DNA from: Chloroflexota bacterium
Lineage (GTDB): Bacteria > Chloroflexota > Anaerolineae > Aggregatilineales > Phototrophicaceae
DNA: 54,461 nt
Direction of reading: 5' to 3'
NCBI GenBank assembly: GCA_028873975.1
Contig: JAPPMO010000004.1
Coordinates: forward strand, 1-54,461
The notes beneath the pieces are model-generated. The model searched no databases. It was not told the origin of the DNA and was given only the letters and a program-made list of their open reading frames with translations. The stretch's first letter is position 1. The number at the start of each line of letters is the position of its first letter. The position numbers and the translations under genes are program-made. Of the stretch, positions 31,088-40,200 are shown in pieces.

Positions 31088-32199
31088 TTGGTCAGTTTTT
31101 CGCCGCCGCCGGGACGGGCGACGACGATATCTTCCACGCGCGCCGAATAGTTGTTCATCTGCATGATGCTGGGCTCGATGGTGAAGAGCATGCCCTCTTC
31201 CAGCGGCGTCTCGTCGCCCTCGGTCAAGAAAGGCGGCTCGTGCACGTCCATGCCGATGGCGTGGCCCAGCCGATGACGAAAAGCCTCGCCGTAGCCGGCT
31301 TCTTCAATCACCTGTCGCGCGGCGCGATCGGTGGCCGTGGTCGTCGATTCGCCGGCTTTCAGCGCCGCGATGCCAGCCGCCTGCGAGGCCATCACCAGGT
31401 CATAGACGCGCTGCGCTTCGTCATTCGGCTCGCCGAAGAAGACCGTGCGCCCGAAATCGTAACACCAGCCTTGATAGATGCCGCCGAAATCAAACAGGAT
31501 GGACACCGGCGGGTTCAGTTCCCGGCGCCAGCTTTCCATGCGCGCGCCGAAAAGCAGCGGGTGATCCGGCCCGGAATTGTAGAGCGAGGTGGTGAAGGAT
31601 TGTCCCAGCGAGCCGTGCCGCCGCAACTGATAATTGACCTCTTCAACGATCTCCAGTTCGGTCATGCCGGGGCGCAGCGACGTCAATGTATCGGCGAAAG
31701 CCGCTTCGGTAATGCGTCCGGCTTCCTTCATCTCATCGATGTCGCTCTGCGACTTGATGACGCGCAAGGGGCGCAGCAAATCAGTGGCGGATAGCCAGAT
31801 CGCGCCCGGCAGCAAGGGCTGCAAATTGGAGATGGTCTCGCCTCGGGTGAAATCGCTGATCGCCACGCGCGGGTTCTCAGGCAAGTTGAAGTCGTCAAGA
31901 ATGCCTTGAACCATCTCCAAAGGTTCGTCCCAGTCGCCCAGTACGCGGATATCGATGCCCTGCAAGCGGCTGAGCCCGCCGAATTCAGCCGTCATACGCG
32001 GCAGCGGCAGCACCGGCGCCTGATTCGGGCTGATCCAGGCGCCTTCCAGCCAGTCGCCCGGGTGGATATTATGCCCGTAGTTGGGAATGTCGCGCGGGAC
32101 GCCGGTCAGGTATTGCAAGTCGGACGAGATGGGAACAAAGGCGAGATCGGCTTGCTCGGCCAGTATGGCTTGGAAACGTTGCAATCGGTCGCTTGACAT
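31057..32199 (-). CDS. M24 metallopeptidase (Xaa-Pro aminopeptidase-like)
   Basis: 380 aa, creatinase-N domain (about 5-145) plus pita-bread domain (about 150-375). All five metal ligands are present: D237 and D248 (FDFGGIYQGWCYDFGRT), H313 (LGHAIGMDVHEPP), E342 (FTIEPSI) and E356 (ARVEDIVV). It should cleave N-terminal residues before proline or a related peptide bond, in the cytoplasm. It sits 100 bp after the SIS gene of the amino-sugar operon on the same strand. It contrasts with the ligand-poor paralogue at 2077. The last 31 bp of the gene, stop included, are copied within 30034-30071. Confidence 0.92.
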   Translation of the reverse strand: MSSDRLQRFQAILAEQADLAFVPISSDLQYLTGVPRDIPNYGHNIHPGDWLEGAWISPNQAPVLPLPRMTAEFGGLSRLQGIDIRVLGDWDEPLEMVQGILDDFNLPENPRVAISDFTRGETISNLQPLLPGAIWLSATDLLRPLRVIKSQSDIDEMKEAGRITEAAFADTLTSLRPGMTELEIVEEVNYQLRRHGSLGQSFTTSLYNSGPDHPLLFGARMESWRRELNPPVSILFDFGGIYQGWCYDFGRTVFFGEPNDEAQRVYDLVMASQAAGIAALKAGESTTTATDRAARQVIEEAGYGEAFRHRLGHAIGMDVHEPPFLTEGDETPLEEGMLFTIEPSIMQMNNYSARVEDIVVARPGGGEKLTNGWQELIVVG

Positions 32200-32299
32200 G
32201 GGATTACTCCTGGAATCTTGTCTTCACGCTTGTATCTTAGCCAGTTTCAGCCGAAACTTCATCCATTCTGGTCGTTGATGCAGGGCAATCGCCAGGGCG

Positions 32300-33331
32300 C
32301 TACTCCGTAATCGTCACTTTGGACAAGCCGCGCGGCTTGTCAACTTCATATCCGCGCGCCAGCGCCTGCCGCATGGCGAAGACCTGGCCCGGCATCACGG
32401 CGATAATGGGGCTGAGCCACTCCGGCGCGGCGGGGATGCGCATCGCCTGCGTCGCTTCTCCCAGCAAATCCTCATCGTCGCTGATGAGAAGGGTTTCCGC
32501 GCCTTTTTCTTCGACCACGCTGAAGATGTCCCGCATGGCGGCGCCGGCTTTGCCCTGCGGCGCGACCAGCATCAGGGGATAGCCCCTCTGCACGACGGCG
32601 ATGGGACCATGGCGGAAGTCGGCTTCGCTGTAGCCTTCGCTGGCGATATAGGTCAATTCCTTGACCTTGAGACTAATCTCGCAGGCGGTGGCGTAATTGA
32701 AGCCCCGCCCCAGCACGGTGAGTCGATCCATAGCGCGGTAGCGCTGCGCCCAGCCCGCGATGCCGTCGGTCAGGTCAAGCGTTTCCCGCGCCAAGCCCGG
32801 CAAGCTCATAAGACCGGATCGCAGCTCTTCATCGTCGGCCAGCGCCGACGCCAACATGGCTATGACGGTCAGTTGCGCCGTATAGGTCTTGGTGGCGGCG
32901 ACGCTGAACTCTTCTTCGGCGCGCAGCGGAAGGTGCCGCTCTGCCGCAGCCGCCAGCGGCGAATCTTCGTAGTTCGTAATCGCCAGCGTCAGCGCGCCCT
33001 GCGCCCGCGCGTCGTTCAAGACCGCGCGCGCGTCTTCCGCCTTGCCCGATTGTGAAATGCCGATCACCAGCGCTTTCGAGAAGTCGGGCGGGCGGGCATA
33101 AACTGTATGCAGCGACGGCGTCGCCAGCATGACCGGCATTTGCAGGACCGCGCCGAACAAATACTGGGCGTAAATGGCGGCGTGATCCGATGTGCCGCGC
33201 GCAGCGATGCAGGCAAATACCGGGTCGAAGTCGCGGATTGCCGCGGCGACCGCTTGAGTCGCCGCCGCGCCCTCGTCGAGCAAGCGGCTTATGACGGCGG
33301 GCTGTTGGGCGATTTCGCTTTTCAGGAGCAT
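32300..33331 (-). CDS. SIS-domain sugar isomerase/deaminase (GlmS-C / NagB-II-like)
   Basis: 343 aa with two SIS domains, the architecture of the GlmS isomerase half or glucosamine-6-phosphate deaminase II. MLLKSEIAQQPAVISRLL matches the NagB-II start. Sugar-phosphate-binding phrases are ARGTSDHAA, ISQSGKAEDA and EISLKVKELTYIASEGYSEA followed by DFRHGPIA. There is no glutamine amidotransferase domain, so it cannot use glutamine. A deaminase or isomerase on amino-sugar phosphates is most likely. GAGG lies 6 nt before ATG 33331, and it is 23 bp behind the GH20 gene, so it would handle GlcNAc-derived sugars after hydrolysis. Confidence 0.88.
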   Translation of the reverse strand: MLLKSEIAQQPAVISRLLDEGAAATQAVAAAIRDFDPVFACIAARGTSDHAAIYAQYLFGAVLQMPVMLATPSLHTVYARPPDFSKALVIGISQSGKAEDARAVLNDARAQGALTLAITNYEDSPLAAAAERHLPLRAEEEFSVAATKTYTAQLTVIAMLASALADDEELRSGLMSLPGLARETLDLTDGIAGWAQRYRAMDRLTVLGRGFNYATACEISLKVKELTYIASEGYSEADFRHGPIAVVQRGYPLMLVAPQGKAGAAMRDIFSVVEEKGAETLLISDDEDLLGEATQAMRIPAAPEWLSPIIAVMPGQVFAMRQALARGYEVDKPRGLSKVTITE

Positions 33332-33354
33332 GGCGGACCTCGGATTCCTGCCGT

Positions 33355-34899
33355 TTAATCATCCAGCGGTCGATAGTTGACACCGAGCGTATCCAGGCAG
33401 GGCAAATGCCCCTGCAAACGCGTCAGGAAAGCGCCGTAGTCGCGCTGCTGCGGATGGTTCCACAGCACCTCCGCCAGGGCGATGGCGCGTGGATAAGCCA
33501 TATACTCCAGATGATCCGATGTGGGGATGTATTCTGTCCAGAGATTGCCCTGCCCGCCCAGGATATGACCTTTCTTGTCGTCGGCAATTGCTTCGGGCAG
33601 GACCACGAATTGATAGACCTTGCGCAGAGGCAGGTAGGCGGGCAGGGCGGGCGGTTCGCTAGCGAAGTCTTCGGCTTGATAATAATCGAGGTAGCAATAG
33701 GTGGTGGGCGTCATGACCACGTCGTGGCCCGCGTTGGCGGCTTGGATGCCGCCGTCGCTGCCGCGCCAGCTCATGACCGTCGCGTTTGGCGCCAAGCCGC
33801 CTTCGAGGATTTCGTCCCAGCCGATCAAGCGCCGTCCGCGTTCGCCGAGCCAGCTATCAAACTGGCGCACGAACCAGCTTTGCAGCTCGTCTTCGTCTTT
33901 CAAGCCTTCCGCCTTGATACGCGCCTGGCAAGCCGGGCAACGCTTCCAGCGTTTTTTGGGCGCTTCATCGCCTCCGACGTGGATGAACTCGCCCGGGAAA
34001 AGCGCAAGGACCTCGCTGAAGACATCTTTCAGAAAACTGAATACGTCATCATTTCCGGCGCAATAGATATTTTCGTCAATGCCCCAACTGGTACGAACCT
34101 GATAATCCTTCCCGACGCAGCCCAAGTCAGGATAGGCGGTCAAAGCCGCGAGGCTGTGGCCCGGCAATTCGATCTCCGGAACGACCGTGACGCCCCGTTC
34201 GCCGGCATAAGCGACCAGCTCGCGGATCTGGTCCTGCGTATAAAAGCCGCCATAGGGCGCCCCATCAAACTTTTGGCGGTCCCCGGGCAGGCAGGTTTCC
34301 TCCCGGTAAGCGCCGATTTCGGTCAGTTTGGGATACTTCTTGATCTCGATCCGCCAACCTTGATCTTCCGTCAGGTGCCAATGGAAGGTGTTGAATTTGT
34401 AAAATGCCAGCAGGTCAATGAACTTTTTGATGAAGGCGACCGGAAACATGTGCCGGCCGACATCCAGATGCAAGCCGCGCCAGCCAAAAGCCGGCGCATC
34501 GCTGATGCTTAGCGCCGGGATGCGCCAGTCGATGCCGGCAGCCTGTTCCAGGCTCAGGATTTGCGGGGGCAGCAATTGGCGCAGGGTTTGGAATCCATGC
34601 CCAAAGCCCGCCGGCGAAGCGGCTGACAAGACAACCGTATCGTTCGACGCCGTCAAGCGATAGGCTTCGGGCGAATCCAGCTCCCGCTCCTCAACCAGGC
34701 GAATGACATTGCGGTTATTGCTTGGCTCGCCGGTGGCGTCGACCGGGAGCGGGAAACCAGTCGCGGGTCGCAGGTAGTTCGCCAGCATTTCGCCCAGGCG
34801 TCTGTCGCGCGCATGTATCAGCGTGTCGGCATTCAGGGTGAAGCTGCCTTCGTTTCTCTCGATCAATTGCGGTTGCGGGAACAAAGTGATGTCGGACAT
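33355..34899 (-). CDS. Beta-N-acetylhexosaminidase, GH20
   Basis: 514 aa. An N-terminal GH20b-like domain (about 1-135) precedes the catalytic barrel. DVGRHMFPVAFIKKFIDLLA and FHWHLTEDQGWRIEIKKYP are canonical, and the catalytic pair is D311-E312 in FIHVGGDEAPKKRW. It removes terminal beta-GlcNAc/GalNAc from chitin, glycan or wall fragments by substrate-assisted catalysis. No signal peptide is seen, so a cytoplasmic role on imported oligosaccharides is likely. ATG 34899 with AAAAGGA is preferred to the TTG 6 bp upstream. It is flanked on both sides by SIS-domain genes in one operon. Confidence 0.93.
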   Translation of the reverse strand: MSDITLFPQPQLIERNEGSFTLNADTLIHARDRRLGEMLANYLRPATGFPLPVDATGEPSNNRNVIRLVEERELDSPEAYRLTASNDTVVLSAASPAGFGHGFQTLRQLLPPQILSLEQAAGIDWRIPALSISDAPAFGWRGLHLDVGRHMFPVAFIKKFIDLLAFYKFNTFHWHLTEDQGWRIEIKKYPKLTEIGAYREETCLPGDRQKFDGAPYGGFYTQDQIRELVAYAGERGVTVVPEIELPGHSLAALTAYPDLGCVGKDYQVRTSWGIDENIYCAGNDDVFSFLKDVFSEVLALFPGEFIHVGGDEAPKKRWKRCPACQARIKAEGLKDEDELQSWFVRQFDSWLGERGRRLIGWDEILEGGLAPNATVMSWRGSDGGIQAANAGHDVVMTPTTYCYLDYYQAEDFASEPPALPAYLPLRKVYQFVVLPEAIADDKKGHILGGQGNLWTEYIPTSDHLEYMAYPRAIALAEVLWNHPQQRDYGAFLTRLQGHLPCLDTLGVNYRPLDD

Positions 34900-34937
34900 G
34901 TTCAAAATCCTTTTCGATTTCGCTTTTCACTCGCTTG

Positions 34938-35978
34938 TCATAGATCCGCGAGCGAGATGACAGCGCTCAGGTTCTGCGGCCGATCGGGATTCTGGCCATT
35001 GCGCAGGGCGCGATGATAAGCCAGGAGCTGCAAGACCGGCAGATACAAGACGGGCGCATTCCAGACTGGAAGATCGTCTGGCAGGGCGATATGACGCGGC
35101 GAGTCGGTCGCAAACGGCGCGATGCTCAGGGTTTGCGCGCCCAGCCGGCGCATTTCCCGCAGCACTTGCAATTCCTGGCGGGCGGATTGCGCCGATATCA
35201 AGCCGACAACCAGCGCATTTTCAGCGGCCATGGACATCGGGCCGTGGCGGAACTCCAGCGTGTGAAACGCTTCGCTGTAGGACAGGGACATCTCTTTCAT
35301 CTTCAGCATGGCTTCGCAGGCGATGCCATAGAGCATATCGGCGCCGAGAAAGAAGAAGCGTTCGATGCCCCGGTCGGCGCCGAGCGTTTCCGCCAGATCC
35401 CCGAAGGAATCCAACAACTGCTGACATTGGGCCGGCAATCGGAGGCTCGAAGTCCGCTCATGCCCGGCGAGCGCGGCAGCCATCTGTTGCAACACAAGGC
35501 ACATGCTGCTGAAGGAACGGGTCTGCGCGACGCTCTTTTCGCTTGCGCTGTCGATCGCGAAAGCCAGGTCGGATTTGCGCGCCAGCGGGCTGCCGCTATC
35601 ACAGGTGACCGTGATGATCGGACCGCCGATCCGGGCTTTGAAGGCGGACCCCGCAAGCCGGGTTTCCGTGGTCGCGCCGGAGCGCGATACTGTAATCAGC
35701 GCGTATTTTCGCCCTGGGAGATAGATCGACTCGGGGAAGAGCAGCAGTTCCGAGGCTGGGCGCGCCTGCGCGTCTATGCCGGCGCCGCGCAGCAAGCGCG
35801 CGGCGGTCAGCGAGAGATAATAGGTGGAGCCGCAGCCGGTGACGACGACATGATCGGGCTCGGCAGCGGCGATCAAATCGGAAAATGTCGACTCCCCCGC
35901 CTCAAAGACCGCGAGCGCGTCAGCCCATACCCGCGGCTGGCTATAGATCTCCTGGACTGTATGTTGGCCCGCGTTCAC
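34938..35978 (-). CDS. SIS-domain sugar isomerase/deaminase (second copy)
   Basis: 346 aa, two SIS domains. HTVQEIYSQPRVWADALAVF is the GlmS-C/AgaS-type N-terminus, followed by VVVTGCGSTYYLSLTAARLL, TVSRSGATTETRLA and MLKMKEMSLSYSEAFHTLEF with RHGPMSM. It diverges clearly from the SIS protein at 32300 and may act on a different amino sugar or a different step (deaminase versus isomerase). No ATG fits: the frame is open to a TTG at 36023, but GTG 35978 with GGAG 6 nt upstream matches the family start. First gene of the SIS-GH20-SIS operon. Confidence 0.82.
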   Translation of the reverse strand: MNAGQHTVQEIYSQPRVWADALAVFEAGESTFSDLIAAAEPDHVVVTGCGSTYYLSLTAARLLRGAGIDAQARPASELLLFPESIYLPGRKYALITVSRSGATTETRLAGSAFKARIGGPIITVTCDSGSPLARKSDLAFAIDSASEKSVAQTRSFSSMCLVLQQMAAALAGHERTSSLRLPAQCQQLLDSFGDLAETLGADRGIERFFFLGADMLYGIACEAMLKMKEMSLSYSEAFHTLEFRHGPMSMAAENALVVGLISAQSARQELQVLREMRRLGAQTLSIAPFATDSPRHIALPDDLPVWNAPVLYLPVLQLLAYHRALRNGQNPDRPQNLSAVISLADL

Positions 35979-36182
35979 CCACCGCTCCAGATCTGCTTGA
36001 GCGCATCGGCACGATTCTAGCAAAGATCAGGCGCATCTCCCATATTGGCGACAACGTGATCAGAGCAATCGCGCCAGATTTTTCTAAACACCGAGGACAC
36101 CGAGGACACCAGAAAAGCAATGAAAATAGAAGCGCTGATCGTATTTCAAGAGGCGCTTTTGAACAGCAGATGAAGTTTCGCT

Positions 36183-36354
36183 GGCGACTCTGTGGACTCT
36201 GTTGAAAAAGCGCTAAAACCCCACCCCAAACCCCTCCCCGAGAGGGAAGGGCTTTAACGGCTTATTAGAGCTCAGAAAGCTCCCCTTCCCTCATTTTGGG
36301 GGTAAGGGGCCGGGGGATGGGGGGCAGTATTTCAACAGAGTCCTGTGAGTCGCC
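36183..36354. mobile_element. MITE-like element with 25-bp terminal inverted repeats
   Basis: The ends 36183-36207 (GGCGACTC...GGACTCTGTTGAAA) and 36330-36354 are inverted copies with 3 central mismatches over 25 bp. The 172-bp element has no ORF. Its interior contains C-rich/G-rich arms that fold on themselves, including a 21-bp stretch (36219-36239) repeated in opposite orientation at 47525-47545. No target-site duplication is evident. The whole gap 35979-36682 (704 bp) holds this element, a CACCGAGGACACCGAGG repeat (about 36087-36108), and the leader of the gene at 36683. Confidence 0.6.
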
Positions 36355-36562
36355 CCTGCAATTCGTTAATTTTTTGAAAATTTGCATTACTTTATAATAA
36401 GTATGAAATAACAAAAGATTCTCTTCGCATTCTAATAACGCGACCTTTTAGTCGCATTCTCCTAGAACAAACATGCTAAGTTGCCTATATGCCAGTGAAT
36501 AAAGGGATAAGATCAAGCAACGATTGCTGATAACCGATTCCAAAGTACACGCTAAAACCGGC

Positions 36563-36630
36563 CTGTCATGTTAGCTGACTTATGATAGCAGAAGTCCACA
36601 TGACAGTTTCGCCAACCTGCTCCTAGCAGG
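36563..36630. promoter_or_regulatory. Inverted repeats in the leader of the tail-like gene
   Basis: CTGTCATG (36563-36570)/CATGACAG (36599-36606) enclose 28 nt, followed by a tight hairpin CCTGCT (36616-36621)/AGCAGG (36625-36630). A TATAAT box lies further up at 36393-36398 but without a good -35. They could be operators or 5'-UTR structures for the gene at 36683. Confidence 0.35.
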
Positions 36631-36682
36631 AACAATCGAGATTGCAGGACAAATTCAACAAATCCAAAAAAGGAGAAACGCA

Positions 36683-37171
36683 ATGACCTGGACAGCGCCA
36701 AAAACCGACTGGACAACCGGAGAATTGATTGCCGCCGACGATATGAACGCTATCGGAGAAAACCTGGCGGCGTTGAAAAACCAAAAGGCGACAGCGATCT
36801 ACAAAACCACAGAGAGTTTTCTTGCAACATCCAGCAGCCGTTCATTTGTGGATGTTGACAGCAACAACCTGAGTTTGACAATTACCACAACCGGTGGCGA
36901 TGTCATGGTTCACCTCCACGCCACAGGGCATCGCCACGACAGCGGTAATCGAGTACATATGTTGTTTGACATTGATGTCGACGGAAATCGACAAGGAGGC
37001 GACAACGGCCTTGCGCGAATGTCACTTGACCAGGCCTACTCGCAGAACTTGAGCTTCACCTACATAGTTCAGGACTTGGACCCCGGTTCTCATACCTTTA
37101 AGCTCCAGTGGAAGGGAGGCGGGATAGGAAGAATGCAAGCGGGCGCCCAATTCTGGGTGCGCGAGCTCTAG
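36683..37171 (+). CDS. Phage tail/adhesin-like protein, orphan
   Basis: 162 aa. The opening TWTAPKTDWTTGELIAADDM followed by NAIGENLAAL is typical of phage tail or receptor-binding proteins (TW-x-G-E-x-I-T/A-A-x-D-M-N pattern). The rest is beta-rich (SLTITTTGGDVMVHLHATGH, GSHTFKLQWK) and resembles a C-terminal tail-fibre or galactose-binding-like sandwich. No signal peptide. No other phage gene is nearby, so it is an isolated prophage remnant or a domesticated adhesin. Strong AAAGGAG lies 8 nt before ATG. It is followed by a clean hairpin. Confidence 0.65.
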   Translation: MTWTAPKTDWTTGELIAADDMNAIGENLAALKNQKATAIYKTTESFLATSSSRSFVDVDSNNLSLTITTTGGDVMVHLHATGHRHDSGNRVHMLFDIDVDGNRQGGDNGLARMSLDQAYSQNLSFTYIVQDLDPGSHTFKLQWKGGGIGRMQAGAQFWVREL

Positions 37172-37190
37172 CCTGTCCGTCTGCACGCAA

Positions 37191-37212
37191 GGAGCCCTCG
37201 CTTGAGGGCTCC
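37191..37212. terminator. Bidirectional terminator hairpin
   Basis: GGAGCCCTC (37191-37199), loop GCTT, GAGGGCTCC (37204-37212): a 9-bp perfect stem between the convergent genes ending at 37171 and 37229. Confidence 0.65.
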
Positions 37213-37228
37213 CACGCACCACTCCGAC

Positions 37229-40200
37229 TCACATCGCATCCAAAGCGCCCAGCCCCAGCCCGCGAATCGTCTCATTAAAAGCCGCGACCTTCTCGCCCAG
37301 ATCTGTCTCGGCACGCTCGACATGACCATCCAGTTGCGCCGAAAGCTGCTCAAATACCTCAAACGCCTGGCGCGGCGGCGCGTAATCGGCGCTGTCCACC
37401 GAATCAAACAGGGCATTGAACTTCTCGTGCAAGCCGCTGGGATACAACTGCGACTCGCTGATGCCGGTATTGATCAGCAAGGGCAGCAGCGCATCCACAT
37501 CGGCGACAATAGCCGATGCCGCCGCCAACACAGCCTCATCATCGCAGCGCTCCTGCCAAGCCCCCGCCTGCCCCTTGAGCGCCACCAGCTTGTTGAGGGT
37601 GGCATTGTTCCGCGATAGCCGATCGCATATCGCCAGCAGCAGGTCCTTCTGCGCCGCAAAGGCTTCCGCCGTCGTCTCCAGCCGCGGATCGGCGCGTACT
37701 TCGAATGTCTGCCGGCAACTGTCCGCGCCGGCGACAAGTTCCGCCATATATTCGCCCGGCACGACCAAAGGACCGTCGGGCCGCTCCCAGGACGTCAGCG
37801 ACTCATCGACATCGACCGCCCCCGGATAGCGCAGGTTCCAGTGAAAACGATTCAGCCCGCTCCCCGCTGGCAAACCGTCAGCCTCGGAGGCGCTGCTGTA
37901 GGAGCGGATTAAAGCGCCATCCATGTCGCGAATATGCAGCTCGACGGGCGCATCGCCCGCCCCCGCCAGATAGTAGCGGAAGACCACGCCGGGGCGCGGA
38001 TTCCGCCCGGCGTTCAAAAAATGCGGCAAGTCCGAATCGTCGCGATATTCCAGCGCCGCAACGCTTGTGCCAATACGCCCGAAATTCACTTTGTTGCTGT
38101 CCTGCTCGCCATACCAACGGCCAAAGCGACCATAATCGCGCATGCGCGTTTTTGGCGCCGGCGCGAACAAATGCGCGCCCTCGACTGGCAAATCGGAGCC
38201 CGCCTGATGCAAAGGCGCCAGATCATCGAGGATCCAAAACGAGCGGCCGTGCGTCGCCACCACCAAGTCCTGATCTTTGATCACCAGGTCGTGTATCGGA
38301 CACACCGGCAGATTGCCTCTAATGGGCTGCCAATTTTCGCCATCATCAAAAGAGATGTACAAGCCCGTCTCCGTCCCGGCATAGAGCAAACCGCGCCGAT
38401 TGGGATCCTCGCGAATGACCCGCGTGAATTCATCATCCGGGATGCCATTCGTGATCGGCCTCCAGGTCTTGCCATAATCAGTCGTCTTGTACAAATAAGG
38501 ACGCCTATCGTCCAGCTTATAGCGCGTCGCGGCTAGATACGCGGCCCCCGCTTCGTGCGGCGAGGCTTCAATGATGCTGATCAGCGCCCATTCCGGCAGA
38601 TCCGGCGGACTGATCTCTTCCCATTCGCGCCCGCCATCCTCCGATATATGTACCAAACCGTCATCCGTGCCCGCCCAAAGCACACCGGCTTCGTGATGAG
38701 ATTCCGCCAATGCGAAAATGGTGCAATAGACTTCGGCGCCGGTATTGTCCCGCGTGATCGGACCCCCGGAGGCTCGCAGCTTGTCGGGATCGTCCCGCGT
38801 CAGATCAGGACTGATCGCTTCAAAGCTGGCGCCCAAATCCGTCGACAAATGCAGGTGATTGCTCGCCACATACAGCAGATCGGGATTGTGCCGCGAAAAC
38901 ATGATGGGAAAAGTCCACTGAAAACGATACTTCAGACCTTCGCTGCCCACGCCCCAGCCATACAACTCGGGCCATACCGTGATGTCCCAAACCTGACCGC
39001 TGCGGTGGTTGTAGAGCAGCATGATGTCGTTGTATGCGCGTTGACCCTGTGGTCCCGAGGCGACAACATAAGCAGGATCATCCGGTTTGATGGCGATATA
39101 GCCGCTCTCGCCGCCGCCCGGCGCATACCAGTCCCGTTCGTGGATGGCCCCGTCAATCGTCGCGCTCGGCACGCTGATGGCGCTGTTGTCCTGCTGCGAC
39201 CCATAGACGCGATACGGGAACTGATCGTCGGTGCAGACGTGATACAACTGCGCCGTCGGCTGATTATAGATCGACGACCAGCTCATGCCGCCGTTGAAGG
39301 AAACGCAGGCGCCGCCGTCGTTGCCGTCAATCATGCGCCGGTTATCATTCGGGTCGATCCACAGCGCGTGATCATCGCCGTGTGGGATCGGTATCGCCTC
39401 AAACGAGGCGCCTCCGTCAATTGATTTCCAAAAGCTGTAATTCTGCACATAGACCGTGTCCGGATCTTGCGTGTCGGCTGTGATGTGCATGTAATACCAA
39501 GGTCGGGTCCGCAGCAGCGACTGTTCGCTGAGGCGAATCCAGGTCTCGCCATAATCATCCGAGCGGAAGACCGCGCCATCCTCCGCTTCAATCACCGCCC
39601 AAACGCGCCCGGCTTGCGCCGGCGAGATCGCCACGCCGATCTTACCCAGGACGCCCCCCGGCAAACCGGGCTTGCGCGAGACCTCTTCCCAGCTGTCGCC
39701 GCCATCCATGCTGCGCCACAATCCACATTCCGGGCCGCCGCTCTCCAGCCGATGCGGGTAGCGCTGCGCCTGCCAAATCGCCGCGAACAGAATCCGCGGA
39801 TTGTTGACGTCCATCGACACATCGTGCGAGCCGGCCGTCTCGCTCTTGTAGAGTACTTTTTCCCAGTTCTCGCCGCCATCCCGCGAGCGGAAAACGCCGC
39901 GCTGCTCATTCGGCCCAAAAGCATGGCCCAGCGCCGCGACATAAACGATATCGGGATCGCGCGGATGAACTTGAATCTTGCCGATATGCCGCGTGTCGCT
40001 CAAACCCAGATGCCGCCAGCTCAAGCCGGCGTCGACCGACTTGTAGATGCCGTCGCCGTGAGACACATTGCCGCGGATTGACGTCTCTCCGGTACCGGCG
40101 TAAATGACGTTGGGATCCGCCGTCGACACCGTCAGCGCGCCGATCGCGGCTGTATTGAAATAACCATCCGAGACATTGCGCCAATACTGCCCGCCGTCGG

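Noticed and set aside
33406..34512. 368-codon open frame on the plus strand
   Set aside because: Antisense to the GH20 gene, whose catalytic motifs are clear.
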